Origin: an uncultured Nitrosopumilaceae archaeon
GTDB taxonomy: Archaea > Thermoproteota > Nitrososphaeria > Nitrososphaerales > Nitrosopumilaceae
Length of the DNA stretch: 42,440 bases
Direction of reading: 5' to 3'
NCBI GenBank assembly: GCA_937897875.1
Contig: CALCPD010000087.1
Location: forward strand, 1 to 42,440
Every line of letters starts with the position of its first letter. Position 1 is the stretch's first letter. The translations under genes and the position numbers were made by a program. Shown piece after piece: positions 32,653 through 40,565 of this stretch. The notes below the pieces were generated by a model. That model was given only the letters and a program-made list of their open reading frames with translations, was not told the DNA's origin and ran no database searches.

Positions 32653-33426
32653 ATGATTACTATAAAATTAATCGGTGGCGCCAAAAAATCTTTTAATTCT
32701 GATCAATTACAAATTGACAAATTTGATATTTCTGTAAATGAATTACTTCAATTATTATTAAAAACAAAACCTGAAAACACTTCTAAATTTGATGTTGAAA
32801 ATATCTTAATTGCCATTAATGGTTCCGATTCTTCTGCAATTAATGGAAAAAATACAATTGTACATGATGGTGACATTGTAAGTATTATTCCTGTAATTCA
32901 TGGTGGTTCCCCTAAAAAATTATTTTTTGACATAGACAAAAAACAAATACAGATATTGGAAATCCATGGCCAAAAAACAATTGATGTCAAATTTATTGAT
33001 GATTTAAGAATAAAATATCCAAAAATTAAATTTCAAGCTGTATCAAGTAAATTCATTCTTAATTTGTCTCATCTAAAAAAAATTCTATCAATTTCAATCA
33101 ATGCTGATAAAAATAATATTTTATTATCTAATAAAATTGAAACTGATATTTTAATGCGTTTTGCAATAACTTTACAAATTTCTAATGCAATTTCATCTGT
33201 TGGGATTAAACCTACTAGTAATTTTATTTTAATTGCTATTGGAAACAAAAAATCTTTTGCTTCTATCTATTCTGAATTATCTCCTTTATGTATAAATTTA
33301 TTTTTAAAAAATAATGATTTATTTCTAAAAAAACATTTCAATATTTCAAAAAAGCATATTGATACTGTATATTCTAAAACTCCACTGGAAGATATTTTGG
33401 TAGAAAAGGCTTCTATTCTAATCTGA
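32653..33426 (+). CDS. MoaD/ThiS-like ubiquitin-fold domain fused to KEOPS subunit Cgi121
   Basis: 257 residues. The first part (about 1-86) is a beta-grasp domain: MITIKLIGGAKKSF, helix VNELLQLLLK, ILIAINGSDSSAI, then HDGDIVSIIPVIHGG with Gly84-Gly85, the place where MoaD/ThiS/SAMP proteins end. The remaining part (about 88-257) reads as Cgi121: KFQAVSSKFILNLSHLKKIL, NNILLSNKIETDILMRFAITLQISNAISSVGI, and NFILIAIGN. Cgi121 helps KEOPS make t6A in tRNAs. It is convergent (9-nt overlap) with a THUMP protein and Sua5. The Cgi121 call rests on motif reading, fairly sure; the meaning of the Gly-Gly is open. Confidence 0.8.
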   Translation: MITIKLIGGAKKSFNSDQLQIDKFDISVNELLQLLLKTKPENTSKFDVENILIAINGSDSSAINGKNTIVHDGDIVSIIPVIHGGSPKKLFFDIDKKQIQILEIHGQKTIDVKFIDDLRIKYPKIKFQAVSSKFILNLSHLKKILSISINADKNNILLSNKIETDILMRFAITLQISNAISSVGIKPTSNFILIAIGNKKSFASIYSELSPLCINLFLKNNDLFLKKHFNISKKHIDTVYSKTPLEDILVEKASILI

Positions 33427-33942
33427 CATACTGCGTTTAGTTTTTTCAATACTAAGTATATCTGAATTTTTTAATATTGAAATACCAGTAATAATACCTA
33501 ATATCTCAATTAAAATTATTTTATCTGGATGATCTAATGAAACTTTATTTTTTATTCCATTTGCAATTTTTGTAATTATTTCTTTACTTGAAATTTCAGA
33601 ATTTCTTTTTTCAATTAATATTCTGTATGATTCCTTTTCTTCAATTTGATTTTTTATGCTGGAAATCATTTTTTCAATTTCATCTATGTTTGTCTCAACA
33701 ACTTTTTGAATTGGTATTACTCTTAAACAATATCTGATACTCCATGGTTCATCTAGTAACATTTCTTTCATTTTTCTAACTACTTCAATTGGATCTAATT
33801 TTGTTTCAACCGTAATAATTCCCGACATATTGCTTACTGCAATTTTAACATCTGAATCCCCTAATTCCTCTAAAATATCTATTAGTTCATCCTCAGTGTC
33901 TCCTTCTAAATGTCTGGCGCACGTTATTATCAAATTCATCAT
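33418..33942 (-). CDS. THUMP-domain protein (Tan1/THUMPD1-like)
   Basis: 174 residues matching a THUMP-type RNA-binding protein: N-terminal NLIITCARHLEGDTEDELIDIL, IAVSNMSGIITVETKLDPIEVVRKMKEML, then RYCLRVIPIQKVVETN, ESYRILIEKRNSEISSKEIITKIANGIK, and KIILIEILGIITGISIL. The Tan1 group helps acetylate cytidine 12 in tRNA-Ser/Leu (ac4C). It starts by ATG overlapping the Sua5 stop (TGATGA), so the two are translated together. A role with the acetyltransferase or thiouridine enzymes is inferred. Confidence 0.85.
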   Translation of the reverse strand: MMNLIITCARHLEGDTEDELIDILEELGDSDVKIAVSNMSGIITVETKLDPIEVVRKMKEMLLDEPWSIRYCLRVIPIQKVVETNIDEIEKMISSIKNQIEEKESYRILIEKRNSEISSKEIITKIANGIKNKVSLDHPDKIILIEILGIITGISILKNSDILSIEKTKRSMSD

Positions 33943-34532
33943 ATCATAATGTCCTCTGCTTTTAATGCCCCTTCTCTAATGATCTTAATTTTTTCATTCT
34001 CTATTTCAATTATTGTTGATTCTCCTTTACTTGTAATTGTTCCTCCATTTAGAAACACATCATAATTTTTAATATTTTTTATACATTCATCTGGATTTGT
34101 ATATGATGAATTTCCAGAAATATTTGCACTAGTTCCTACTAATAATTTACATTTTTCTAATAATTTTAAAGTACATTTAGAATCTGGAATTCTTACTGCA
34201 ATTTTATTTTGTAATTTTAATGACTCTTTTAATTTTTGATCTGTTAATGTTAAAATTAATGTTAGTGGACCTGGCCAATATTTTTTTATGATTTTTTCAG
34301 TAAATTTATCAATTATTGTGATTTCTTTTACAATGTCTAATGAATATGCTAATACTGGTAATGATTTTATTTTATCCCTTGATTTAATTTCATAGATTTT
34401 ATTTACTGAATTTACATTGTATGGATTACATCCTATACCATATACTGTATCTGTTGGAAATACTACCACCCCACCTTTTTCAATTATTTGAGATATTTTT
34501 TCAATACCGTCATTATCACAATTCACTTTCAA
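33939..34532 (-). CDS. sua5: Threonylcarbamoyl-AMP synthase, Sua5/TsaC family
   Basis: Makes threonylcarbamoyl-AMP from threonine, bicarbonate and ATP, the first step of t6A37 tRNA modification; KEOPS then transfers the group. The 197-residue protein has GGVVVFPTDTVYGIGCNPYN, KIYEIKSRDKIKSLPVL, KKYWPGPLTLIL and LVGTSANISGNSSYT, all typical YrdC-domain motifs. The C-terminal Sua5 domain is absent, making it the short TsaC type. It is the first gene of a leftward pair with the THUMP protein, and points at the Cgi121 fusion gene. Confidence 0.93.
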   Translation of the reverse strand: MKVNCDNDGIEKISQIIEKGGVVVFPTDTVYGIGCNPYNVNSVNKIYEIKSRDKIKSLPVLAYSLDIVKEITIIDKFTEKIIKKYWPGPLTLILTLTDQKLKESLKLQNKIAVRIPDSKCTLKLLEKCKLLVGTSANISGNSSYTNPDECIKNIKNYDVFLNGGTITSKGESTIIEIENEKIKIIREGALKAEDIMI

Positions 34533-34647
34533 TGTATTTTATCTCAAACTTTTCTTTAATTATTATTTCTTTTAAGAATTTTTTTTAACTTAATCTATTA
34601 TGAGTAAGAAATATGTCTTGTACACCTAATTCTAATAAAGTAAAAAA

Positions 34648-34935
34648 TTAAATATTTAATCCAAAATTGTCTGCAAATTTTGTAAATGAATTATATGCTT
34701 GAAGAAATTCTCTACCTGATTGACTAATTTTATATCTGTTTGAACCTTGTGAATCAGCTTGTTCTAACAATCCTTGTGAAACCAGTGTTTTTAACAGTGT
34801 AGAAATTCTAGAATGTGAGATATTTGCTTTTCTAATTAGATAAGTTACTGTTGCTCCGTTTTCATCTTGAAGATCATCTCTAGTAGTTGATAGTATATCC
34901 CCAATAATTTTCATTTGTGTCCTATATTCTCCCAT
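34648..34935 (-). CDS. Winged-helix transcriptional regulator (HTH_45-like), copy 2
   Basis: 95 residues, the same layout as the regulator at 27497: YRTQMKIIGDILSTTRDD, TVTYLIRKANISHSRISTLLKTL, wing GLLEQADSQGSNRYKISQSG, C-terminal helix and the closing FADNFGLNI matching IAESFGLEL. The shared ends show they are paralogs. It lies 103 nt downstream of a membrane-protein gene on the same strand; a GTATATAC palindrome (34986-34993) lies in that gap and may be part of its promoter. Confidence 0.88.
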   Translation of the reverse strand: MGEYRTQMKIIGDILSTTRDDLQDENGATVTYLIRKANISHSRISTLLKTLVSQGLLEQADSQGSNRYKISQSGREFLQAYNSFTKFADNFGLNI

Positions 34936-35038
34936 TTTCTTAATTTTTTATTCTTAAATCCATATGAGAGGCAATTGATATTTTCGTATATACTAAAAAG
35001 ATAAAAGAATTTGACAACTCTGAATTTTTGAGCCTAGT

Positions 35039-35686
35039 TTAGATTTTATCTAAATCATCATCAAATTTTATCTTCTTTAATGGTACTTTACTCACTGGAA
35101 TGAATAGTGCAATAAGTCCTGAAATTTTGATAATCATTGATATTGGATATAATATTGATTCTGGAAATACAAAAGAATACCATCCCAAAAATTCCCCTAT
35201 TGCTAAAAGGGCTAACCCTATTGATACTGAGATTGCACCTTTGTTTTTATTATCTCTATATGATAACATTGTTTCAATTGCACCATATACTAGTAGAATA
35301 AATGAAATTGATCTAAAAATATGTTCTAGTTGAACAGTTGAAACTAAGAAGAATGGTAATATTCCTACTGATCTAAAGTAGTTTGATTTTGGAAAAAATG
35401 ATTTTATGCTGTGAGAAAATGCAATGAAAAAATATCCTATAGTTTGAATTATGATTCCTACTGTTTGAATACTCCTTTCTATGCTTCCTGATTTTATTAG
35501 AAAATCTTCCACCATGTATCCTGACCATATGACAAAAAATCCTAAACTAATTGAAACAAATGCAATTGTTAATCTAAATAATGTTGGACTGCCAGTATTT
35601 CTAAATCCAATATATGCCATAATTCCTATGGCAAGTCCTACTAAAAATCCAACAAGATTTAGTATATTTTCTAATAAAAATTCCAA
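35039..35686 (-). CDS. Multi-spanning membrane protein, about seven helices
   Basis: 215 residues with about seven hydrophobic segments (around 9-28, 36-57, 75-93, 106-124, 128-137, 152-168, 178-195) and a charged C-terminal tail KVPLKKIKFDDDLDKI. The 7TM layout and the lack of transport motifs recall the membrane sensor modules of thaumarchaeal signalling proteins. It lies upstream of the winged-helix gene on the same strand, so the two may form a sensor-regulator pair, which is inference. Confidence 0.75.
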   Translation of the reverse strand: MEFLLENILNLVGFLVGLAIGIMAYIGFRNTGSPTLFRLTIAFVSISLGFFVIWSGYMVEDFLIKSGSIERSIQTVGIIIQTIGYFFIAFSHSIKSFFPKSNYFRSVGILPFFLVSTVQLEHIFRSISFILLVYGAIETMLSYRDNKNKGAISVSIGLALLAIGEFLGWYSFVFPESILYPISMIIKISGLIALFIPVSKVPLKKIKFDDDLDKI

Positions 35687-35746
35687 TGGTGTTTAGTAAT
35701 TTTTCAAAGTAATTATTTTAATCTGATGAATCATTTTACTAAATTG

Positions 35747-35962
35747 TTAATCCCATTCATCTAATGAACCTGCAGTGTGACCTTCTGTACTACCACCTGA
35801 TGCATAATCTCCTAAAATATCTGAATATTTGGGCTGATTATGGGCTACAAATTTTACATATTCTCCATAACTCATATCTAAATCACATGACCCACATTTG
35901 ACTAATGAATAATCCATGGCCATTTCTGCATCCTCATTACATTTTGGACATTTAATCTTCAT
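35747..35962 (-). CDS. Small zinc-ribbon protein, 71 aa
   Basis: One zinc ribbon, C5-x2-C8 and C23-x2-C26 (IKCPKCNE, LVKCGSCDL), followed by a helical YGEYVKFVAHNQPKYSDIL and a Gly/Ser/Thr-rich tail ending DEWD. No known family. It diverges from the YggX-like gene, with little space between. Possibly a nucleic-acid or protein-binding accessory factor. Confidence 0.75.
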   Translation of the reverse strand: MKIKCPKCNEDAEMAMDYSLVKCGSCDLDMSYGEYVKFVAHNQPKYSDILGDYASGGSTEGHTAGSLDEWD

Positions 35963-36039
35963 AATCTATTTTATTGTTCATGAATTATTATTACTTTACA
36001 TCAAAAAAAGATAAAAGGAGTCATTTATTGCTGATTTCT

Positions 36040-36321
36040 ATGAGTCGTACTTGCACAAAGTGTAAAAATTCTATTCCTGATAATGAACAATTAGGACCTG
36101 TTAATGAAAAATACCCTACTTGTACTAAATGTTGGGCTGAATGGAAAGAATATCAAATTATGGTTATGAATGAAATGAAATTAGATATGTCCATGGCTGA
36201 TCATCGTAAATTATTAAAAAAACATGAAAAAATATTCGTAGGTGTATTGTCTGCTGAAGGAGAAATAATTGATTATACTGATGAAGATAATCGTAAGCCT
36301 GATGAACCACAAGTAAACTAA
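36040..36321 (+). CDS. YggX-related protein with N-terminal zinc ribbon
   Basis: 93 residues from ATG 36040: an N-terminal ribbon with C5-x2-C8 and C28-x2-C31, then CWAEWKEYQIMVMNEMKLDM, resembling the W..W...q..l.NE..L core of YggX, the bacterial Fe(II)-trafficking/oxidative-damage protein. A TTG at 36028 in the same frame has a GGAG site 7 nt upstream, so translation may start there, adding four residues (MLIS). The Cys-rich start is not in classical YggX, so the call is tentative. It is tail to tail with the next gene (4-nt overlap). Confidence 0.7.
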   Translation: MSRTCTKCKNSIPDNEQLGPVNEKYPTCTKCWAEWKEYQIMVMNEMKLDMSMADHRKLLKKHEKIFVGVLSAEGEIIDYTDEDNRKPDEPQVN

Positions 36322-36779
36322 ATTTTTAAATGAATTTTTGCATTATTTGGAATCATAATTAGGATTCTTTTTCTCTCTTGTTCATTTAGACTTCCAATTA
36401 TTTTTTGTATTGTTTTTGCTATCGTTTCTTTTTCATTTTCCTCTAATTGCAAAAACATTTCTAAAATTCCATCTAAATTAAATGCAATTAGTTTTTCTGG
36501 ATTCAATAATGATTGTTTAATGTATGCTAGAAACATTCCTTCTCTATGCTCTTCTGGTAAATTTGCTATAATTTTTAACCATGATTTAAACAATTTAGAA
36601 AAGTTCAGAAATGGAATAGTTGGACCTGCTTCTAAAGCATTGCATATGATTTCCTTTTTATCTAATTCTTCTTTTGAAAAGAATTCTACCATTCTTTTTT
36701 TTAAAATTGGTGTTCTTAGAAAATCTGGTAAACTTGCTAAATTTACTATGATATTACCTGCAAAATTATCTTCAGACAT
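36318..36779 (-). CDS. Conserved hypothetical helical protein, 153 aa
   Basis: All-helical, with no cysteines or histidine motifs other than single residues: VNLASLPDFLRTPILKKRMVEFFSKEEL, an EEHREGMFLAYIKQSLL segment, and an acidic QLEENEKETIAKTIQKII end. It could be a scaffold or binding protein. No family recognised. It diverges from purA across about 70 bp. Confidence 0.7.
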   Translation of the reverse strand: MSEDNFAGNIIVNLASLPDFLRTPILKKRMVEFFSKEELDKKEIICNALEAGPTIPFLNFSKLFKSWLKIIANLPEEHREGMFLAYIKQSLLNPEKLIAFNLDGILEMFLQLEENEKETIAKTIQKIIGSLNEQERKRILIMIPNNAKIHLKI

Positions 36780-36859
36780 CGATCTGATTTAATTTTCCTT
36801 GAATATAAAATCATGTAGTAATACTTTAGCTTAAATAAACGAAATAGATGTTTAAGATT

Positions 36860-37861
36860 ATGACATCAACTGTTGTTGTTGGAGGATTTTTTGGGGATGA
36901 AGGTAAAGGAAAAATTATTTCATATTTGGCAATTAAAGATGATCCTAAAATTATAGTTCGTGGAGGTGCAGGTCCTAATGCTGGTCATACGATTATGGAT
37001 GGTGATAAAGTATACAAGGTAAGAATGCTCCCAAGTGGTTTTCTAAACAAAAATGCTAAAGTTATGATTGGACCTGGAGTTGTAATTAATCCTGAAGTTC
37101 TTGATAAGGAAATTCAAGATTTTGGTGCATCTGGTCGTGTTTTTATTGATAAACACTGTGGAGTAATCGAAGAATCTCATTTGATTAGGGATTCTAAAGG
37201 TGAATTAAAAGAAAAAATTGGTAGTACTGGTTCTGGAACTGGCCCTGCAAATTCTGATAGAGCAATGCGTGTTTTAAAAATGGCAAAAGATTTTGACTCC
37301 TTATCTTCTTTAATTACTGATGTTCCTAATGAGATTAATTCTGCATTAGATGCAAATCAAAATGTTCTAGTTGAAGGAACTCAAGGAACATTTCTTTCTT
37401 TATGGCATGGAACATATCCTTTTGTAACTTCTAAAGATGTAACTGCTTCTGGAATATGTGCTGATGTTGGTTTAGGCCCTACAAAAGTTGATGAAGTAAT
37501 TGTTGTTTTCAAATCTTATGTTACACGTGTTGGAACTGGTCCATTAGATAAAGAATTGTCTTTAGAGGATGCAGAAAAGAAAAACTGGTCTGAATTTGGA
37601 ACTGTAACTGGTCGTCAAAGACGTGCAGCTGACTTTGATTTTGATTTAGCTAGGCGTGCAATTATGCTTAATGGTGCAACACAAATTTCAATTACAAAAT
37701 TGGATGTACTTTTTACTGATTGTGCTGGAAAAACTTCTTACGATGAATTATCTAATGATGCTAAATCGTTTATCAAAAATATTGAAAAAGAATTAAACAC
37801 GCCTGTTACAATTATTGGAACTGGTCCTGCAATTAATGATGTTGTTGATAGAAGAAACTAG
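36860..37861 (+). CDS. purA: Adenylosuccinate synthetase
   Basis: GTP-dependent enzyme joining IMP and aspartate, first step from IMP to AMP. Motifs: VVVGGFFGDEGKGKIISYLA (P-loop-like, catalytic Asp), GGAGPNAGHTI (catalytic His), STGSGTGPANSDR, and TGRQRRAADFD. At about 334 residues it is the short archaeal type, lacking parts of the 430-residue bacterial enzyme. I prefer ATG 36860 because a TTAAATA box (36831-36837) lies about 25 bp upstream; ATG 36848 in the same frame would be only 11 bp from that box. Confidence 0.95.
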   Translation: MTSTVVVGGFFGDEGKGKIISYLAIKDDPKIIVRGGAGPNAGHTIMDGDKVYKVRMLPSGFLNKNAKVMIGPGVVINPEVLDKEIQDFGASGRVFIDKHCGVIEESHLIRDSKGELKEKIGSTGSGTGPANSDRAMRVLKMAKDFDSLSSLITDVPNEINSALDANQNVLVEGTQGTFLSLWHGTYPFVTSKDVTASGICADVGLGPTKVDEVIVVFKSYVTRVGTGPLDKELSLEDAEKKNWSEFGTVTGRQRRAADFDFDLARRAIMLNGATQISITKLDVLFTDCAGKTSYDELSNDAKSFIKNIEKELNTPVTIIGTGPAINDVVDRRN

Positions 37862-37910
37862 GCTCTTTCTTTTTGGATAAGTTTAATTTGATAATGTATT
37901 ACAATTCCTT

Positions 37911-38597
37911 GTGGACAAATTAGAAACTCCTGTTGTTGATAAATTACCTCGTTATATTCAAGTACATTCAACTTTAGAATTTACAAGATTAGTTTGTGCA
38001 CTTGAACGTGCACCTCGTGTATCTTTTTCTCATAATCATGATGGAAAAAAAATTCTGTCTGTACAAATGGATGTTTTAAAACAAAAACCCATTGTTTACT
38101 ATACTCCTTTAGAAAGTAATGGTGATTATCTTTGTTATGGACTAAAATCTGGAAAAGAAGAATCTGATATTGTTGACTCTACTTCTGACTCTAGTAAATT
38201 ATATTCTCCAATAATTCGAATTAAATCTCTTCCAAAAACACTACAACCTGGTAACGGAACTCTTGATAGATACCAACCTATTGAATTAGAAGATCTGTCT
38301 AGTCTTGCAAAACTCACATGGGGGTTTGATGATGTTCCTTTCCCTCTATTTCTATTTCCTCACAAAGATAAATGGCTTCTTGGAGTTTTTATGAATTTTA
38401 ATGATGAGGGAACATCTTACTTTTGTCATGTGGTTTTGAATAATGATCCTGGAAATCCATTCATTAAATTTTCTACCACCAATGGAATTGAACCAACTTT
38501 TGTTCAAAATCCATCTGAACATGGATATTCTTATATCAAAATAATAAAATTGAAGGATACTCATCCACTAGTTGATTATGGCCACCTTCAAAACTAG
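37911..38597 (+). CDS. Conserved hypothetical protein, 228 aa
   Basis: Soluble protein, beta-rich, with no recognised domain. Features: PRYIQVHSTLEFTRLVCALERAPRVSFSHNHDG, KQKPIVYYTPLES, a central LGVFMNFNDEGTSYFCHVVLNNDPG and the last strands YSYIKIIKL. Starts at GTG 37911. Its 3' end overlaps the pyrF start by about 20 nt, so it is likely cotranscribed with pyrF; a link to pyrimidine synthesis is not shown by its sequence. Confidence 0.7.
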   Translation: MDKLETPVVDKLPRYIQVHSTLEFTRLVCALERAPRVSFSHNHDGKKILSVQMDVLKQKPIVYYTPLESNGDYLCYGLKSGKEESDIVDSTSDSSKLYSPIIRIKSLPKTLQPGNGTLDRYQPIELEDLSSLAKLTWGFDDVPFPLFLFPHKDKWLLGVFMNFNDEGTSYFCHVVLNNDPGNPFIKFSTTNGIEPTFVQNPSEHGYSYIKIIKLKDTHPLVDYGHLQN

Positions 38598-39318
38598 ACT
38601 TTCTCAGGTTTCAAAAACCAATGGTAAGGTAATTCTTGCAAATGATTATGATTCTTCAGAAAAAAATTTACAAAATAAAACTATTCAAAATATTAAAAAA
38701 TTAAATCCATATCTTTGTGGAATTAAATTAAATTTTCATCTACTTCTTCCATTAAGTGCTAGAGAAATCATTAAAATCAATAAAACCGCACATGATTATG
38801 GATTACAAACTATTGCTGATATCAAATTAAATGATATTGGAAATACTAATCGTGTTACAACTGAACATTTATGGAATTTGGGTTTTGATGCAGTAATTGC
38901 AAACCCTATCATGGGATTAGATAGTTTAAAGAATTTAGTAAAATCATCCCACAAAGAAAAAAAGGGTGTGATTACTTTATGCCACATGAGTGCACCTGAG
39001 GCTAAATTGTCTTATGATATGGAAATTAAAATGGCTAAAAAGCAGCAATTATACCAATTATTTCTCAATTGGGCATTAACTGCAAAAGTTGATGGTATTG
39101 TTGTTGGCGCAACATTTCCAAAAATTATCCAATATTGTTCTAAACAAGCAGGAAAAAATCTAAGTATCTTTTCACCCGGTGTTGGTACTCAAGGTGGAAA
39201 TGCATCTGAAGTAATTTCATCTGGTACAAATTATCTTATTGTTGGTAGAACTATTTTAAATGCTAAAAATCCTGTTAGTGAAGCAAAAGAATTACATTTA
39301 CAAAGTATCGGAAAGTAG
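38578..39318 (+). CDS. pyrF: Orotidine 5'-phosphate decarboxylase
   Basis: Last step of UMP synthesis. From ATG 38578 the protein has 246 residues with the TIM-barrel catalytic motif D81-x-K83-x-x-D86 (ADIKLNDIGNT), the early ILANDYD strand and the phosphate-binding FSPGVGTQGG and NYLIVGRTI loops. A TTG 6 nt earlier is possible. It overlaps the preceding gene by 20 nt and the Nudix gene by 21 nt at the 3' end (tail to tail). Confidence 0.93.
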   Translation: MATFKTRLSQVSKTNGKVILANDYDSSEKNLQNKTIQNIKKLNPYLCGIKLNFHLLLPLSAREIIKINKTAHDYGLQTIADIKLNDIGNTNRVTTEHLWNLGFDAVIANPIMGLDSLKNLVKSSHKEKKGVITLCHMSAPEAKLSYDMEIKMAKKQQLYQLFLNWALTAKVDGIVVGATFPKIIQYCSKQAGKNLSIFSPGVGTQGGNASEVISSGTNYLIVGRTILNAKNPVSEAKELHLQSIGK

Positions 39319-39717
39319 TTTTTCTGCTTTTGTTAACACTGTTTTAGCATTATCAAATGTTGTTTTTTCCATTGATGAATTATAATCCATCCATGTATAC
39401 CCACTATGTTCATGTGATATTTTAACTTCTTTAGTTTTTGTTTCAGCTAAAAAGAACACCACTTTTTTCTGAACTAATTCTCCTTGATGTTTAAAATTGT
39501 ATTCAATCCATTCTTCAAAATTTTCTATAAATTTAATATCCGTAATACCTGTTTCTTCTTTTGCTTCTCTGATTGCTGTTTGATGAGTTGATTCCCCTTT
39601 TTCCATCTTACCTTTTACAAAATCCCAATGACCTGATGGATAATGCAACAGTAAAAATAATTTTTTTGATTCCTCTTTTCTAAATAGTACAATTCCTGCA
39701 GATGTTTCTTCTATCAT
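39298..39717 (-). CDS. Nudix hydrolase (diadenosine tetraphosphatase-like)
   Basis: 139 residues with a perfect Nudix box, G36-x5-E42-x7-R50-E51-A-x-E54-E55-x-G57-I. The strand before (LLLHYPSGHWDFVKGKMEKGE) is typical of bis(5'-nucleosyl)-tetraphosphatases, which clear Ap4A made by tRNA synthetases. Metal-binding Glu54/55 are present. It overlaps the uppS stop by 4 nt (ATGA type), so it is translated with uppS. Confidence 0.9.
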   Translation of the reverse strand: MIEETSAGIVLFRKEESKKLFLLLHYPSGHWDFVKGKMEKGESTHQTAIREAKEETGITDIKFIENFEEWIEYNFKHQGELVQKKVVFFLAETKTKEVKISHEHSGYTWMDYNSSMEKTTFDNAKTVLTKAEKLLSDTL

Positions 39718-40505
39718 TTTCCTAACCTTCTTTTCCTTACTTGAAATGTTCTGATAGCTCTCATTAAATCAATCTTCCTAAATTCTGGCCAAAAAATATC
39801 CATAAAAACTAATTCACTGTAAACACTTTGCCACATTAAGAACCCACTTAATCTTTTTTCACCTGATGTTCGTAAAATCATATCTGGTTCGGATTGTGGT
39901 AAATGTGATGTATATAGATTTGATTCAATCTCTTTTTTTGTAATATCCTTTATTTCTAAATCTCCATCCTTAATTTTTTCTCCAATTTTTTTTACTGCAT
40001 CTACTAATTCATTTTGACCACCATAAGCTAATGCAATATTTAGAAAATGATTGTCATAGTTTTTTGTTACTTTATCTAACCGTGTTAATACTTCTTTGAT
40101 AGATTCTGGTAGTAATTCTATTCTACCAATTGCTTTAACTCTCATATTACATCTATGTATTCTAGGATCATTGTATAATTTTTCTAATCTTATTCGAATT
40201 AATTCGTAGAGATCATCTAGTTCACTATCTTTTCTATCTAAATTTTCTGCTGATAATGCATAAAGTGTTACAATTTTAATATTAAATTCTTCACACCAGT
40301 CAAGTAAATTTTCAACTGCATCAGCTCCTTTCCAATGTCCTTTTTTATTAATTTCTAAATGTCGTTTAGCCCATCTTCTATTTCCATCTAAAATTAATGC
40401 AATATGATTTGGAATATCTCCAGTCTTAATCTCACTTTCTAGTTTTTTACCATATATTTTGTATAGCCCTGATAACTGCAAAATTATATCTTTTATCTTA
40501 CTCAT
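39714..40505 (-). CDS. uppS: cis-Prenyltransferase (UppS family)
   Basis: Condenses isopentenyl units onto farnesyl or geranylgeranyl diphosphate to make the lipid carrier for cell-surface glycans. The 263-residue protein has the catalytic HIALILDGNRRWAKR (D40-G-N42-R-R44), IVTLYALSAENLDR, and LRTSGEKRLSGFLMWQSVYSELVF, with the end RTFQVRKRRLGK. In archaea the product is usually dolichyl-type. It is upstream of the Nudix gene; the two are coupled. Confidence 0.94.
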   Translation of the reverse strand: MSKIKDIILQLSGLYKIYGKKLESEIKTGDIPNHIALILDGNRRWAKRHLEINKKGHWKGADAVENLLDWCEEFNIKIVTLYALSAENLDRKDSELDDLYELIRIRLEKLYNDPRIHRCNMRVKAIGRIELLPESIKEVLTRLDKVTKNYDNHFLNIALAYGGQNELVDAVKKIGEKIKDGDLEIKDITKKEIESNLYTSHLPQSEPDMILRTSGEKRLSGFLMWQSVYSELVFMDIFWPEFRKIDLMRAIRTFQVRKRRLGK

Positions 40506-40565
40506 TTCTCTTTGAACATTTATGGATGTTTGATGATATCAGTGTTTTTTAATTTTTTTTAAAAA

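Noticed and set aside
35974-36039. Longer start for the YggX-like protein
   Set aside because: The extra residues (MFMNYYYFTSKKDKRSHL...) lie in the promoter region and upstream of a GGAG site; ATG 36040 or TTG 36028 is better.
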